DNA from: Archangium primigenium | Lineage (GTDB): Bacteria; Myxococcota; Myxococcia; Myxococcales; Myxococcaceae | Assembly: GCF_016904885.1 (NCBI RefSeq) | Contig: NZ_JADWYI010000001.1 | Coordinates: 1,240,001-1,304,000 of the forward strand | Direction of reading: 5' to 3' | Length of the DNA: 64,000 bases | The notes under the pieces: generated by a model | What the model saw: the letters and a program-made list of their open reading frames with translations, nothing else | What the model was told of the DNA's origin: nothing | Databases searched by the model: none | Shown: in pieces, positions 23,800 through 32,332 of the stretch | How positions within the stretch are numbered: position 1 is the stretch's first letter | Layout of the letters: each line of letters begins with the position of its first letter | Position numbers and translations under genes: made by a program

Positions 23800-25587
23800 G
23801 TGCTTCGGGTCTTGGGTGAGAACGTTCACAAACCCTGGCTCCAGGGCCGCGCGGTGGTGGTGCTTTGTGCGGTCCTGGTCTGCCTCGCGGTCGCGGCTCA
23901 GGTGCCGTGGACGCAGAGCGCGGCGGTGCTGCCCCGGCGTCTCGCGCTGCATCTGCTGACGGTCGGCGTGCTGCTGCATGCGGCGCGCCGTCCGCGGTGG
24001 GGCGCGGTGGCCCTCGTGGCCGGCGCGCTGGGGGCCTGGTGGACCGTGACGTGGCGGCTCGGGGAGTCCCCGTGGTGGGGGGCTCCCCGGTGGTTGGACG
24101 GTCTCGTCGCGCTGGTGCTCCTGAGCAGCGTGGCGGGAGGGCGGCTTCCGCGCCGGTTCCTCTTGGTGCCGCTCATGGCCCTGGGCGGGGCGGGCGCGCT
24201 CCTGGGTCTCGTGCAGCAATGGGTAGACCTGCCCTGGTTGCTCCAGGCCACCCGCCCCGCGGCCTTCTTCGTCAGCCGGGCGGTGGCGGGGGAGTTCGTG
24301 GCGGCCTCGCTGCTCCTGGCGGTGGGCTTCCTCCTGGGGCGGGGGAGGCCCTGGGCGCTCGTGCTTGTGGGCGTGCAGGTGGCCTTCCTGGTCTCCACGC
24401 GCAGCCGTACGGGCTGGGCGGTCGCGGCCGTGGGTTTGCTGTGGATGGGGTGGCATCTGGACGGTCCCCGGCGGCACTCACTCGCGGCCGTGGTGGGGTT
24501 GAGCGCCGGGCTGGCCGTGCTGTTCACTCCGGGCCCCCGCCTGGCGTGGCAGGCCCCAAATCCGTATGCCGACTCCCTGGGGTCCCTGTCCCGTCTGGAA
24601 CTGAGCGGGCGGTGGGTCACCTGGCGCAACACGTGGGCGCTGGTGATGGACCATCCCGGGTTGGGCGTTGGGCCCGGTGGCTTCTCGGGGGTCTACCCGG
24701 CCTATCACCGGGCGGTGGTGCGGGATGAGGCCTTCAGCGCGGGTCAGCAGATCGAGGAGCCCCACCACGAACTGCTGCGGGTCGCTGTGGAGAGTGGATT
24801 GCCGGGAGTCGGGCTCGTGCTGCTCCTGGGCGGGGTGCTGCTTCGGGGCGTGCCCCGTCGTCCAGGACGCCGTACGGCCGCGCTCCTGGGGGCCGGCGGG
24901 GCCCTGGTGCTCTCCTCGTGTGTGTCTCTGACGTTCGTGGCCCCGCCCACGCTCCTGCTGGCCACCTGCGTGGCGGGACTGTTGGCCCGGACCCGGAGCC
25001 ACCGGCGTTTCCGAGGGCGGCCCGTCGGGGTTTCGCTCGCGGCGGCCTCCCTGCTGGGCCTGGTGCTCTGGATGGACGTCCCCCTCACGCGGGCGTCCAT
25101 CGCCTGGAGGAAAGGGGAGGAGGCCGCGGCGCGGGGTCTTCTGCGCAGCGCGACCGAGGGTTTGAGCGAGGCGATGGCCCAGGCCCGTGACGTCGCCGTC
25201 CATGCACGGCTGGCGGAGGTGTCGTTCCTGGCGGGAGACATGAACCGGTGTGTCCAGGTCGCTCGGGGCGGACTGCACCACCTGCCGCGCTCCACCCGGC
25301 TGTTGTTCCTGCTCGGCGAGTGCGAGGCGGCGCGGGGAAACACGGCCGCCGCACGAGAGGCCCATGCGCGGGGGTTGCGGCTGTTGCCCGACAATCCCCA
25401 TGCCTTGTGGGGCCTGGCCCGGCTCGGCTCGGGGGAGGAGCGCGTGCGCCTGCTGCTCCAGGCACGCGAGGCGCTGGAGGTGGAAGCGTCGCTCCTTCCG
25501 TCCACCCATGCCTGGCGGGAGCGCGAGCAACTCCAGCGCCTTTCCCAGGAGGTGGAGGCGGCGCTGGCCGGGCCGCACGCCGAGTGA
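23800..25587 (+). CDS. O-antigen ligase/Wzy-family membrane protein with TPR tail
   Basis: A 595-residue inner-membrane protein. Residues about 15-420 contain ten or more hydrophobic helices. Between them lies the periplasmic loop typical of the O-antigen ligase/polymerase family (Wzy_C): SGRWVTWRNTWALVMDHPGL, GVGPGGFSGVYPAYHR and EEPHHELLRVAVESGLPGVG. These enzymes transfer or polymerise undecaprenyl-linked glycans; a conserved His in EPHHE is expected to matter. The C-terminal 150 residues form TPR-like helices (VHARLAEVSFLAGDMNRCVQ). Start GTG 23800 abuts the RHS stop (TGAGTG), with GGAAGCAG just upstream, so the two genes are probably cotranscribed. No glycosyltransferase genes are nearby; the acceptor is unknown. 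Confidence 0.87.
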   Translation: MLRVLGENVHKPWLQGRAVVVLCAVLVCLAVAAQVPWTQSAAVLPRRLALHLLTVGVLLHAARRPRWGAVALVAGALGAWWTVTWRLGESPWWGAPRWLDGLVALVLLSSVAGGRLPRRFLLVPLMALGGAGALLGLVQQWVDLPWLLQATRPAAFFVSRAVAGEFVAASLLLAVGFLLGRGRPWALVLVGVQVAFLVSTRSRTGWAVAAVGLLWMGWHLDGPRRHSLAAVVGLSAGLAVLFTPGPRLAWQAPNPYADSLGSLSRLELSGRWVTWRNTWALVMDHPGLGVGPGGFSGVYPAYHRAVVRDEAFSAGQQIEEPHHELLRVAVESGLPGVGLVLLLGGVLLRGVPRRPGRRTAALLGAGGALVLSSCVSLTFVAPPTLLLATCVAGLLARTRSHRRFRGRPVGVSLAAASLLGLVLWMDVPLTRASIAWRKGEEAAARGLLRSATEGLSEAMAQARDVAVHARLAEVSFLAGDMNRCVQVARGGLHHLPRSTRLLFLLGECEAARGNTAAAREAHARGLRLLPDNPHALWGLARLGSGEERVRLLLQAREALEVEASLLPSTHAWREREQLQRLSQEVEAALAGPHAE

Positions 25588-25774
25588 GGTGGGGCGCTCC
25601 TTCTCGCGCACTCCACCGCTCGTCCCATCCACCGGGGGGCCGCCTGGGGCGTGGCATTGTCCTCGGGTCCAGGGGTGCGGCGGAGGGCCCCGTGGAAGAA
25701 TCGCGGCTTCGTGCTTCACGTGCGGGCTCCCCCGAAGAGGAGAGCCGGGGTGCACGGCGCGATTGGGGGTTCTC

Positions 25775-27679
25775 GTGACATCAACCAGGCACGTCGCATC
25801 CGCGGACCGGTGGGGACCGAGCGGCGAGTATCCCGACCCGTACATCTTCTTGCAGAGCGTGAGGGATGGCACGGGCCGGCTGCTGGACTTCCACGGGCGG
25901 GTCTTCAACGAGGCCGCCACGCGCCTGGTGTCGGGGTGGGGACCGGCCCTGTCGACGTGGAGCGCCCTGGAGGGCGTGCCGAGCCTGGGCGCGCTGGGCC
26001 GGGTGGTGGACGGCGAGCCCTCGCTCACCTTCGAGGTGGGGCTGCGTCGCGGCGAGGCCCTGGAGCGGTGGTTCCTGGCGCGGGCCGTCAAGCGGGAGGA
26101 TGGCGTCGAGCTGTGGCTGTCGGACGTCACCGAGGCCTTCGCGGAGCGGCGGTCGCTGCGCGAGGCCCTGGCGCGCGAGCGGCTGGCGCGCGAGCGCGAG
26201 GCGTACCTGGGCCTGGCGCTGGAGACGGCGCGCATGGTGACGTGGGAGTGGTCCGAGGCCCGGGGCGCCTTCACGCTGTCGGACAACGCGGCGTCCTTCT
26301 TCGGCCAGCCGCGGGACGACGTGGGCAACTCGCTCGACCAGCTGCTGCGCAACGTGCGGCCCGAGGAGCGCGCCCAGATCGCCGAGGCCTTCGAGCGGAT
26401 GCGCTACCTGCCCGGCCCCCACTCCTTCTTCTTCCATGGCGAATGGCCGGACGGCTCGGTGCACATCTACGAGGTGGTGGGCCGCTCCTTCCACGAGGAG
26501 GGGCAGCCCGTGCGGGTGCTGGGCGTGGCCCTGGAGTGCACCGAGCGCGAGCGGGCCCACGAGGCCCTGCGCGAGGCCGAGGAGCGCTACCGCCTGGCGT
26601 CGCTCGCCACCAATGACGTGCTCTGGGAGTGGTGCGTGCGCGATGGCCGCATCCTCTGGGGCGAGGCCTGCACGCGGGTGCTCGGCTTCCTGCCCGAGGA
26701 GATGGGGGACTTCGATGGGTGGATGGAGCGCATCCACCCCGAGGATCGCGAGCGCGTGCGCGACGGCCTGCGGCTGCTGCACGACTCGCGGGACGAGGCC
26801 TGGAGCGCCGAGTACCGCCTGCGCGGCAAGGACGGCGCGTACATGGACGTGTTGGACCGGGGCCGCGCGGCGCGCGACGTCCGGGGCCGGCTGGTGCGGA
26901 TGATCGGCTCGATGATGGACATCACCGAGCGCAAGCGGATGCTCGCCCACATGGAGGAGGAGGCGCGCTTTCGCGAGCGCTTCATCGGCATCCTCGGCCA
27001 CGACCTGCGCAGCCCCCTGCACGCCATCGCCCTGTCGGCGCGGGAGCTGAGCCGCCGCGAGCTGCCGCCCCGGCAGGAGGGCATGGTGCGGCGCATCGAG
27101 TCGAGCGCGTCGCGCATGGGCAACATGATCTCCGACATCCTCGACCTGACGCGGGCCCGGCTCGGCGGGGGCATCCCCCTGCACCTGTCCCCCACGAGCC
27201 TGCCCCGGGTGTGCCGGCAGGTGGTGCAGGAGCTGGAGGCGCTCTACCCGACGCGCCTGGTCGTCGTGGAGTCCGAGGGCCACTGCGAGGGCATCTGGGA
27301 CTGGGAGCGGCTCGCGCAGGTGGTGAGCAACCTGGTGGGCAACGCCCTGTCACATGCCTCGCACGACGATCCCATCTTCGTGCGCTGCTGGCAGGAGGCG
27401 GGACGGCAGTGGCTGGAGATCTCCAACCCCGGGCCGCCCATTCCCCCCGAGCTGTTGCGCACGCTCTTCAGCCCCTTCGGGCAGGGCCGCTCGGTGCGCA
27501 CCGGGCGGGGCAGTGGCCTGGGGCTCGGGCTGTTCATCGTGCGCGAGCTCGTCCGGGCGCACGGGGGCGAGGTGACGGTGCGCTCCGAGGATGGGGCGGG
27601 CACGGCGTTCCGCATCGTGCTGCCCCTCGACTCGAGCGCGACCCGGCCCCCGCTGGAGCCGGCCGTCGTGCCCCGCTGA
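25775..27679 (+). CDS. PAS-PAS-PAS sensor histidine kinase
   Basis: A 634-residue cytoplasmic sensor kinase without membrane helices. Three PAS-type domains are seen: residues about 15-125 (less certain), about 140-265 (TARMVTWEWSEARGAFTLSD) and about 270-395 (YRLASLATNDVLWEWCVRDG, closing MMDITERKRM). The phosphoacceptor H-box is ILGHDLRSPLHAIALSA. The ATPase domain has an N-box (NLVGNALSHA), a modified G1 box (ISNPGPPIPPELL, Asn in place of the usual Asp) and G2 GRGSGLGLGLFIV. The start GTG 25775 has GGGGG six bases upstream. No response regulator is adjacent, so it is an orphan kinase. It converges on the metallophosphoesterase gene, one base apart. Confidence 0.9.
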   Translation: MTSTRHVASADRWGPSGEYPDPYIFLQSVRDGTGRLLDFHGRVFNEAATRLVSGWGPALSTWSALEGVPSLGALGRVVDGEPSLTFEVGLRRGEALERWFLARAVKREDGVELWLSDVTEAFAERRSLREALARERLAREREAYLGLALETARMVTWEWSEARGAFTLSDNAASFFGQPRDDVGNSLDQLLRNVRPEERAQIAEAFERMRYLPGPHSFFFHGEWPDGSVHIYEVVGRSFHEEGQPVRVLGVALECTERERAHEALREAEERYRLASLATNDVLWEWCVRDGRILWGEACTRVLGFLPEEMGDFDGWMERIHPEDRERVRDGLRLLHDSRDEAWSAEYRLRGKDGAYMDVLDRGRAARDVRGRLVRMIGSMMDITERKRMLAHMEEEARFRERFIGILGHDLRSPLHAIALSARELSRRELPPRQEGMVRRIESSASRMGNMISDILDLTRARLGGGIPLHLSPTSLPRVCRQVVQELEALYPTRLVVVESEGHCEGIWDWERLAQVVSNLVGNALSHASHDDPIFVRCWQEAGRQWLEISNPGPPIPPELLRTLFSPFGQGRSVRTGRGSGLGLGLFIVRELVRAHGGEVTVRSEDGAGTAFRIVLPLDSSATRPPLEPAVVPR

Positions 27680-27680
27680 C

Positions 27681-28592
27681 TCAGGCCGTGGGCGCCGTCT
27701 CGGCGTGGCGCAGGGTGAAGAAGGCCACCTCGGGATAGGTGCCCCGGCGCAGGTACATGCCACCGAAGCCGAAGCCCAGGCCCATGTTCACGTACAGCTG
27801 GTTGCCGCGCACATGGTAGTGGCCCTGGATGTAGGGCTGGCCGGCGCGGCGGAAGATGGCCTCGGTGAGGCCGCGCACCACGAACTGGCCGCCGTGGGTG
27901 TGCCCGGAGAACTGCACCAGGTTGGCGTTGGGGGGCAGCTTGTCCACCGTGGGCGGCGAGTGGGTGAGCACCAGCCGCGTGCCGGACTCGGGCGCGCCCC
28001 GGAAGGTGGCCTCCACGTCGTCGCGGTGCGTGCGCCCGTCGTCGATGCCCAGCACCGTGAGCGGCGCGCCCCGCACGTCGAGCACGCGGTGCTCGTTCTG
28101 CAGCACCGTGTAGCCCAGCCGCTCGAAGCCCGAGCGCAGGTAGTGCGCGTTCACCCAGTGGTCGTGGTTGCCGAGCACCGCGAACACCGGCCGGTTGAAG
28201 CCCGCGAGCAGCTCGATGACACGCGGCAGGGGCTTGGCGCTGTGGGTGACGTAGTCGCCGGTGAGGAAGATGACGTCGGGGTTGCGCGCGTTGACCTCGG
28301 CCACCGCGCGGCGGATGCGCACCGCGCTCGTCGCCATGCCCACGTGGATGTCCGACAGGTGGGCCACCACCAGGCCCTCGTGCTCGCGGTGCATGCCCGG
28401 CACGTGCAGCACGTTCTCCGACAGCGTGAAGTGGTCCCTCCAGCGCAGCCGCGCCTCGGGCCGCAGCGGATCCGGCCCCGGAGCCTTCAACTCGTTGCGG
28501 CGCATGGTCTCGCGGTGCAGCGCGGGGGCCGCGTTCGAGGCCAGCTGGACGTTCGAGGAGGCGGAGCGGCGGCGGGCGAATCGAGGGGCCAT
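27681..28592 (-). CDS. Calcineurin-like metallophosphoesterase (YkuE/YaeI type)
   Basis: A 303-residue hydrolase of the calcineurin-like superfamily. The metal ligands are all visible: HLSDIHVG (DxH, about residue 79), FLTGDYV (GD), VLGNHDHW (GNHD/H), VLTHSPP and SGHTHGGQF (GHxH). That order fits the YkuE/YaeI branch, some members of which hydrolyse UDP-2,3-diacylglucosamine or other pyrophosphates at the membrane. The N terminus is basic (MAPRFARRRSASSN) without a transmembrane helix, unlike membrane-bound YkoQ/YaeI. The substrate is unknown. The gene overlaps nothing but ends one base from the convergent kinase gene. Confidence 0.92.
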   Translation of the reverse strand: MAPRFARRRSASSNVQLASNAAPALHRETMRRNELKAPGPDPLRPEARLRWRDHFTLSENVLHVPGMHREHEGLVVAHLSDIHVGMATSAVRIRRAVAEVNARNPDVIFLTGDYVTHSAKPLPRVIELLAGFNRPVFAVLGNHDHWVNAHYLRSGFERLGYTVLQNEHRVLDVRGAPLTVLGIDDGRTHRDDVEATFRGAPESGTRLVLTHSPPTVDKLPPNANLVQFSGHTHGGQFVVRGLTEAIFRRAGQPYIQGHYHVRGNQLYVNMGLGFGFGGMYLRRGTYPEVAFFTLRHAETAPTA

Positions 28593-28705
28593 GCGAATCC
28601 TTCCGTCGAGGAACGGGACGAAGTGTAGAGCACCCCCACCCCACCACCCGATCGGGCGCGCGGCGCTCGCCCGTCGGGGGACCTGCCGGTGAGGGGGCGG
28701 GCTGG

Positions 28706-28744
28706 GAAAAAAGCCCGAAGGGCGGCGGGAAATTCCGCCGCCCT
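28706..28744 (-). terminator. Strong intrinsic terminator of the propeller lipoprotein gene
   Basis: Read on the minus strand, AGGGCGGCGG pairs with CCGCCGCCCT (28735-28744 with 28719-28728) around a six-base loop, followed by TCGGGC and six T (28707-28712). It lies 41 bases after the stop of the minus-strand gene ending at 28786. Confidence 0.75.
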
Positions 28745-28785
28745 CCCGCTGTTGAGCGCCTCCCCCGGCGAGCGGCCGGGCGGGC

Positions 28786-30237
28786 TCAGTAGCCGCGCAG
28801 CACCGTGAGGCCCCGGTCGGTGAGCACGTACAGCATGGCGGGCTTCACCGTGGGGTCGTACACGAGCTGCTTGATGGCCACGCCCTCCACGCCCTCCACG
28901 TGGGTGAGCTGCTTCTGGGCATCCAGCCGCCACAGGCCAAAGCCCGTGGTGCCGATGAAGAGCGAGCCGTCATCCGTGGCGGCCAGCGACGTGAGCTTGT
29001 CGGTGGGCACGCCGCTCACCTTGGTGCCGCGCGCGGTGGAGGGCCGGAGGATTTCATAGTTCCACAGGCCGAAGTCCCGGCTGGCCGCGTAGTACTTGCC
29101 GTCGGTCGTCTGCTGCACGCCGCGCCACAGGTCCTTGTCCTCCTGGCTGTTGAGTTCGGGCAGGTAGGAGTTGAGCCGATCCTGGTTGAGCGCGGTGTCC
29201 ACCCGGTCCCAGTCCGCGAGCTTCGGGGAGGGCGTCACCACGCCGAGCTGCCAGTCGTTGCCGATGAGCACGTCGCCGTTCTGCGCGATGCCCAGCGCGT
29301 AGGTGTAGCCCGCCATCTGCGTCGTGCCGGTGCTCGGCGGGGGCTTGGGCTTGAACCACACCGGGTGGCGGTGGCTGTTGTAGACGAGCCCCTGGATGCG
29401 CGTCACGCCGTGGTTGGTGCCGATGTAGATCTGCCCCTTGTGCTCGCCGCGCATCACCTTGGTGCACGAGAAGACGGAGCGGTCCTCGTCGAAGTGGTGG
29501 TCGTTCGTGTTGCGGATGCCCACGTCCTGGGGCCCGTTGCTGCGCGCCGAGCGGCTCAGGTGCTCCTCGAGCACGATGTTCCCGTCGGCGGTGAGCTTCA
29601 CGGCGTCCAGGTCGCCCTTCTGGTACTCCTGGTAGCGCGCGGCGTCGAAGCGCGTGGAGTCCGGGTTGTCGTAGGCCGGGAAGTCGCGGCCATCCGGGCT
29701 GTAGATGAAGGCGTTGTCCAGCTCCGCGGCCAGGTAGCCCACGTAGACGCGGCCCGCGCTGCCGCCGCAGATGACGCTGGAGCCCAGGGCGAGCTTGTCG
29801 GAGCCGAAGCCCTGGGACGCCTGGCCGACGCCGCTCACCCACCGGGGTGCGCTGTCGCCCGGGCGCAGCACGCCGATGCGGTCTCCATCCAGCATCCAGA
29901 TGTTGTAGGCGTCATCCACCGCCACGCCCTGCATGCCGGTGCCGAGCCCGTACCGGGCGGAGTAGTGCACCACGGGCTCGTCGGGCCACGGGCCCACGGA
30001 GGCCTCGGGCGGCGGGGCCGGGGGCTCGCTCTGCGGCGGGGCGGGCGGGTTGTTCGTGGGCGGCGGCTCCACGGGCGTCTCCGGGGCCGGCGTCACCTGA
30101 ACGGGCGGCGGGTGATCCGTCGAGGGGTCCGTGGACACGGCCGCGTCGTCGCTCCCCGTCGGCGGCGAGCCGTCCATGCCGCCACACCCGCTCACCACCA
30201 TCGCCCCTACCGCCCACGCTCCCCACCATCCGCGCAT
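28786..30237 (-). CDS. Predicted lipoprotein with beta-propeller-like repeats
   Basis: A 483-residue lipoprotein: MRGWWGAWAVGAMVVSGCGG has lipobox VSGC. A Pro/Thr-rich linker of about 75 residues follows. The rest has strand repeats typical of propellers of the ligand-binding two-component-regulator type: GMQGVAVDDAYNIWMLDGDR, GIAQNGDVLIGNDWQLGVV, LAATDDGSLFIGTTGFGLW. A strand LTVLRGY closes the chain. The start at 30237 was chosen because the longer in-frame reading (from 30414) has no signal-peptide character. The gene ends with a strong terminator. Likely a surface or periplasmic sensor/scaffold; ligand unknown. Confidence 0.82.
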   Translation of the reverse strand: MRGWWGAWAVGAMVVSGCGGMDGSPPTGSDDAAVSTDPSTDHPPPVQVTPAPETPVEPPPTNNPPAPPQSEPPAPPPEASVGPWPDEPVVHYSARYGLGTGMQGVAVDDAYNIWMLDGDRIGVLRPGDSAPRWVSGVGQASQGFGSDKLALGSSVICGGSAGRVYVGYLAAELDNAFIYSPDGRDFPAYDNPDSTRFDAARYQEYQKGDLDAVKLTADGNIVLEEHLSRSARSNGPQDVGIRNTNDHHFDEDRSVFSCTKVMRGEHKGQIYIGTNHGVTRIQGLVYNSHRHPVWFKPKPPPSTGTTQMAGYTYALGIAQNGDVLIGNDWQLGVVTPSPKLADWDRVDTALNQDRLNSYLPELNSQEDKDLWRGVQQTTDGKYYAASRDFGLWNYEILRPSTARGTKVSGVPTDKLTSLAATDDGSLFIGTTGFGLWRLDAQKQLTHVEGVEGVAIKQLVYDPTVKPAMLYVLTDRGLTVLRGY

Positions 30238-30415
30238 GCTTGTCCCTCGCCTCGTCGAGCCGTCTCGTGACGGTCGTCCTGCGTAGAGCAAGCACCATGC
30301 CCGACGGGACGAGGCGGCCCGCTCCTCTCCGCGCGCCGGGCAAGCCCCCCGGAGAGGGAAAAATCCTTCACTCGCTGGGCGGGCGCGGTGCCCTGCCTGA
30401 GGCCCGCAAAGCAAC

Positions 30416-30447
30416 CGGGCCCGCCTCCCGTGAGGGAAGCGGGCCCG
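30416..30447 (-). terminator. GC-rich hairpin, probable terminator for the minus-strand pair
   Basis: CGGGCCCGC (30416-30424) pairs perfectly with GCGGGCCCG (30439-30447); on the minus strand it is followed by GTTGCTTTGC, a weak T run. It sits 25 bases after the stop of the gene ending at 30472. Confidence 0.55.
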
Positions 30448-30471
30448 AAGGGTGCCGCGGGCGTCCGGGCG

Positions 30472-30897
30472 CTACTTGCTCGGATGCGTGGCGTTGATCT
30501 CGGTGACGATCATCTTCTGCCCGTCGCGGTGGAAGCGGGCGCGGATCTGCGAGCCCTCGGGCAGGGCGCTCGCCTCGACCTTGCGGTCATTGAGCATCAC
30601 CACCGTGTCCGGACGCAGCTCGAAGCTGGAGTCCTTCCGGTTGGAGCGCGAGAGGACCAGGCTGTCGCCGTCCACGCTCTTGAGCGTGCCGTTGGCGCTG
30701 TAGGTCTTCTCGGTCTTGACGCTGTCGGACGAGCCCTCGGTGATGGCGTCCTTGACGTCCTTGGCCGTGTTCGTGATGGCGGGCCCCACCTGGGTGGCGT
30801 CCACGCCCGTGGAGGGGCGGTTCGTCTGGGCGGGCGGCTGCTCGGCCATGGCCACGGTGCCGAGGGTGAGGACCATCGCGGTGAGAAGCTTCTTCAT
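30472..30897 (-). CDS. Small periplasmic protein, paralog of its upstream neighbour
   Basis: A 141-residue exported protein (signal MKKLLTAMVLTLGTVAMA, cleavage before EQ). The mature N terminus contains STGVDATQVGPAI, shared word for word with the protein encoded at 30946-31515. The C-terminal 75 residues look like a small beta-barrel (TLKSVDGDSLVLSRSN, RPDTVVMLNDRKVEASALPE, QIRARFHRDGQKMIVTEINA), an OB- or SH3-like fold. GGAGACAG supplies the ribosome site. Function unknown. The two genes are 48 bases apart and clearly derive from a tandem duplication. Confidence 0.8.
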   Translation of the reverse strand: MKKLLTAMVLTLGTVAMAEQPPAQTNRPSTGVDATQVGPAITNTAKDVKDAITEGSSDSVKTEKTYSANGTLKSVDGDSLVLSRSNRKDSSFELRPDTVVMLNDRKVEASALPEGSQIRARFHRDGQKMIVTEINATHPSK

Positions 30898-30945
30898 GGG
30901 TCTGTCTCCTGTCGGTGAGTGCGGGATGGAATCCGAGCGGCGCGA

Positions 30946-31515
30946 TTACTTGTGCGCCTTGGGGCTGGTGGCGTTGAGCTCCACGGCGACGATCTCCTCG
31001 CCCTCGAGCTGGAAGCGGGCGCGCACCTGCGAGCCCTCGGGGATGGCGTTCGACTCGACCTTCTTGCCGTCGAGCATCACGATCGTCTCCGGGCGCACGT
31101 CCAGGTTGGCGTCGGGCAGGCCCTGGCGCACGAGCGTCACGCCACCGCCGCCGGTGTTCTTCAGGGTGCCGCGGGCGCTGAAGGCGTGCTCGCGCTTGAA
31201 GGTGCCGTCCGAGGCCAGGGCGAGGCCCGCCTTGTGGGCGGCCTTGTCGGCCGTGTTCTCCACGCCCTCCTTGGCGCGCTCGGCGGTGCGCTCGGTGCCC
31301 TCCTTGGCCTCCTCGGCGGTGCCGGAGACCTTCTGGCCCACGTCCTTGGCCGTGTCCTTGATGGCGGGGCCCACCTGCGTGGCGTCCACGCCCGTGGAGA
31401 CGCGGCTGGTCTGGTTCTTCTCGTTCTGTTGCTCCGCCTGGCTCTGGGGCATCGGCTGCTCGGCGATGGCGGCGGTGCTCAGGGTCACGACAAGCGCGGT
31501 CAGAAGCTTCTTCAT
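30946..31515 (-). CDS. Periplasmic protein with coiled-coil insert, paralog of the next gene
   Basis: A 189-residue exported protein (signal MKKLLTALVVTLSTAAIA). It has the same ends as the neighbour at 30472-30897: STGVDATQVGPAI near the N terminus and DVRPETIVMLDGKKVESNAI with IPEGSQVRARFQLEGEEIV at the C terminus. Between them is an extra Lys/Glu/Ala/Thr helix (GTERTAERAKEGVENTADKA), typical of LEA-like or stress-tolerance repeats. The pair probably forms one transcription unit. Function is unknown; a stress-related envelope role is a guess from the LEA-like helix. Confidence 0.8.
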   Translation of the reverse strand: MKKLLTALVVTLSTAAIAEQPMPQSQAEQQNEKNQTSRVSTGVDATQVGPAIKDTAKDVGQKVSGTAEEAKEGTERTAERAKEGVENTADKAAHKAGLALASDGTFKREHAFSARGTLKNTGGGGVTLVRQGLPDANLDVRPETIVMLDGKKVESNAIPEGSQVRARFQLEGEEIVAVELNATSPKAHK

Positions 31516-31712
31516 GTGGATTCCCTCCCGGTTGAGTGGCGACGCCCATGACGGCGTCCGTGGAAAAAGCTGGGGTCGCGGTAGGGCGCCGCCAAGTCTT
31601 GAAACCGCATGGACCAGGCGGGCGGACGAGCCACTGGCTCCCCCGTGGGATGACCTGCGAAGTCATGGCCCCGACGTTGCACGACACGTCGGGTATGCGA
31701 AGATCCTCCCTC

Positions 31713-32291
31713 ATGAGCCCGCGCAATGACCCATCCGTCGAGGACGCCTATGAGTCCGCCCCCTCGGAACTCGTGGCGGAGATCCTCGAGGGGGAGCTGT
31801 TCCTGAGTCCCCGGCCGGCGCGGCCCCACGCCAACGTCCACATCAACCTCGGGATGCTCCTGGGACGGCCCTTCAAGTTCGGGCAGGACGGGCCGGGCGG
31901 ATGGGTGCTGCTCGCCGAGCCCCAGCTCCACCTCGGGCCGCGTCCGGACAAGGTGGCGCCAGACCTGGCCGGGTGGCGGCGCGAGCGCCTGCCCCGCGCC
32001 GTCGGAGGTTCCGAGGCGCCCGCCCACTACGAGCTGCCTCCGGACTGGGTGTGCGAGATCTTCTCGCGGCGCACGCGGCACCGGGATCAGGGCGTGAAGC
32101 AGCGCATCTACGCGCGTGAGGGCGTGCGCCACCTGTGGCACGTGGACCCCCTCACGCGGACGATCGAGCTGTTCCGGCTCGGGTCGGACGGGTGGAGCGC
32201 CCCCGAGCGCTTCACGGGGGAGCAGGGCCTCGTGCGCATCGAGCCGTTCGACGCCATCGCCCTGGACCTGGCCCTGGTCTGGAGCGAGTGA
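31713..32291 (+). CDS. Uma2 family (DUF820) restriction-endonuclease-fold protein
   Basis: A 192-residue protein of the Uma2 family, PD-(D/E)XK nuclease-fold proteins abundant in cyanobacteria and myxobacteria whose role is largely unknown. The family signature is visible: VAEILEGELFLSPRP, HINLGMLLGRPF, APDLAGWRRERLP, PDWVCEIFSRRTRHRDQGVK and YAREGVRHLWHVDP. The metal-binding Asp/Glu with Lys are expected in the PDLAGW and CEIFS...K segments. ATG 31713 is chosen; ATG 31695 is an in-frame alternative. The gene converges on the CobW-family gene, 41 bases away. Confidence 0.88.
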   Translation: MSPRNDPSVEDAYESAPSELVAEILEGELFLSPRPARPHANVHINLGMLLGRPFKFGQDGPGGWVLLAEPQLHLGPRPDKVAPDLAGWRRERLPRAVGGSEAPAHYELPPDWVCEIFSRRTRHRDQGVKQRIYAREGVRHLWHVDPLTRTIELFRLGSDGWSAPERFTGEQGLVRIEPFDAIALDLALVWSE

Positions 32292-32332
32292 GCCGCGCTA
32301 CCACCCGCTCCGCCCGGCGCGCGTGAAGTCCC

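Noticed and set aside
32292-32332. Terminator between the Uma2 and COG0523 genes
   Set aside because: The 41 bases have no convincing stem with a T run.
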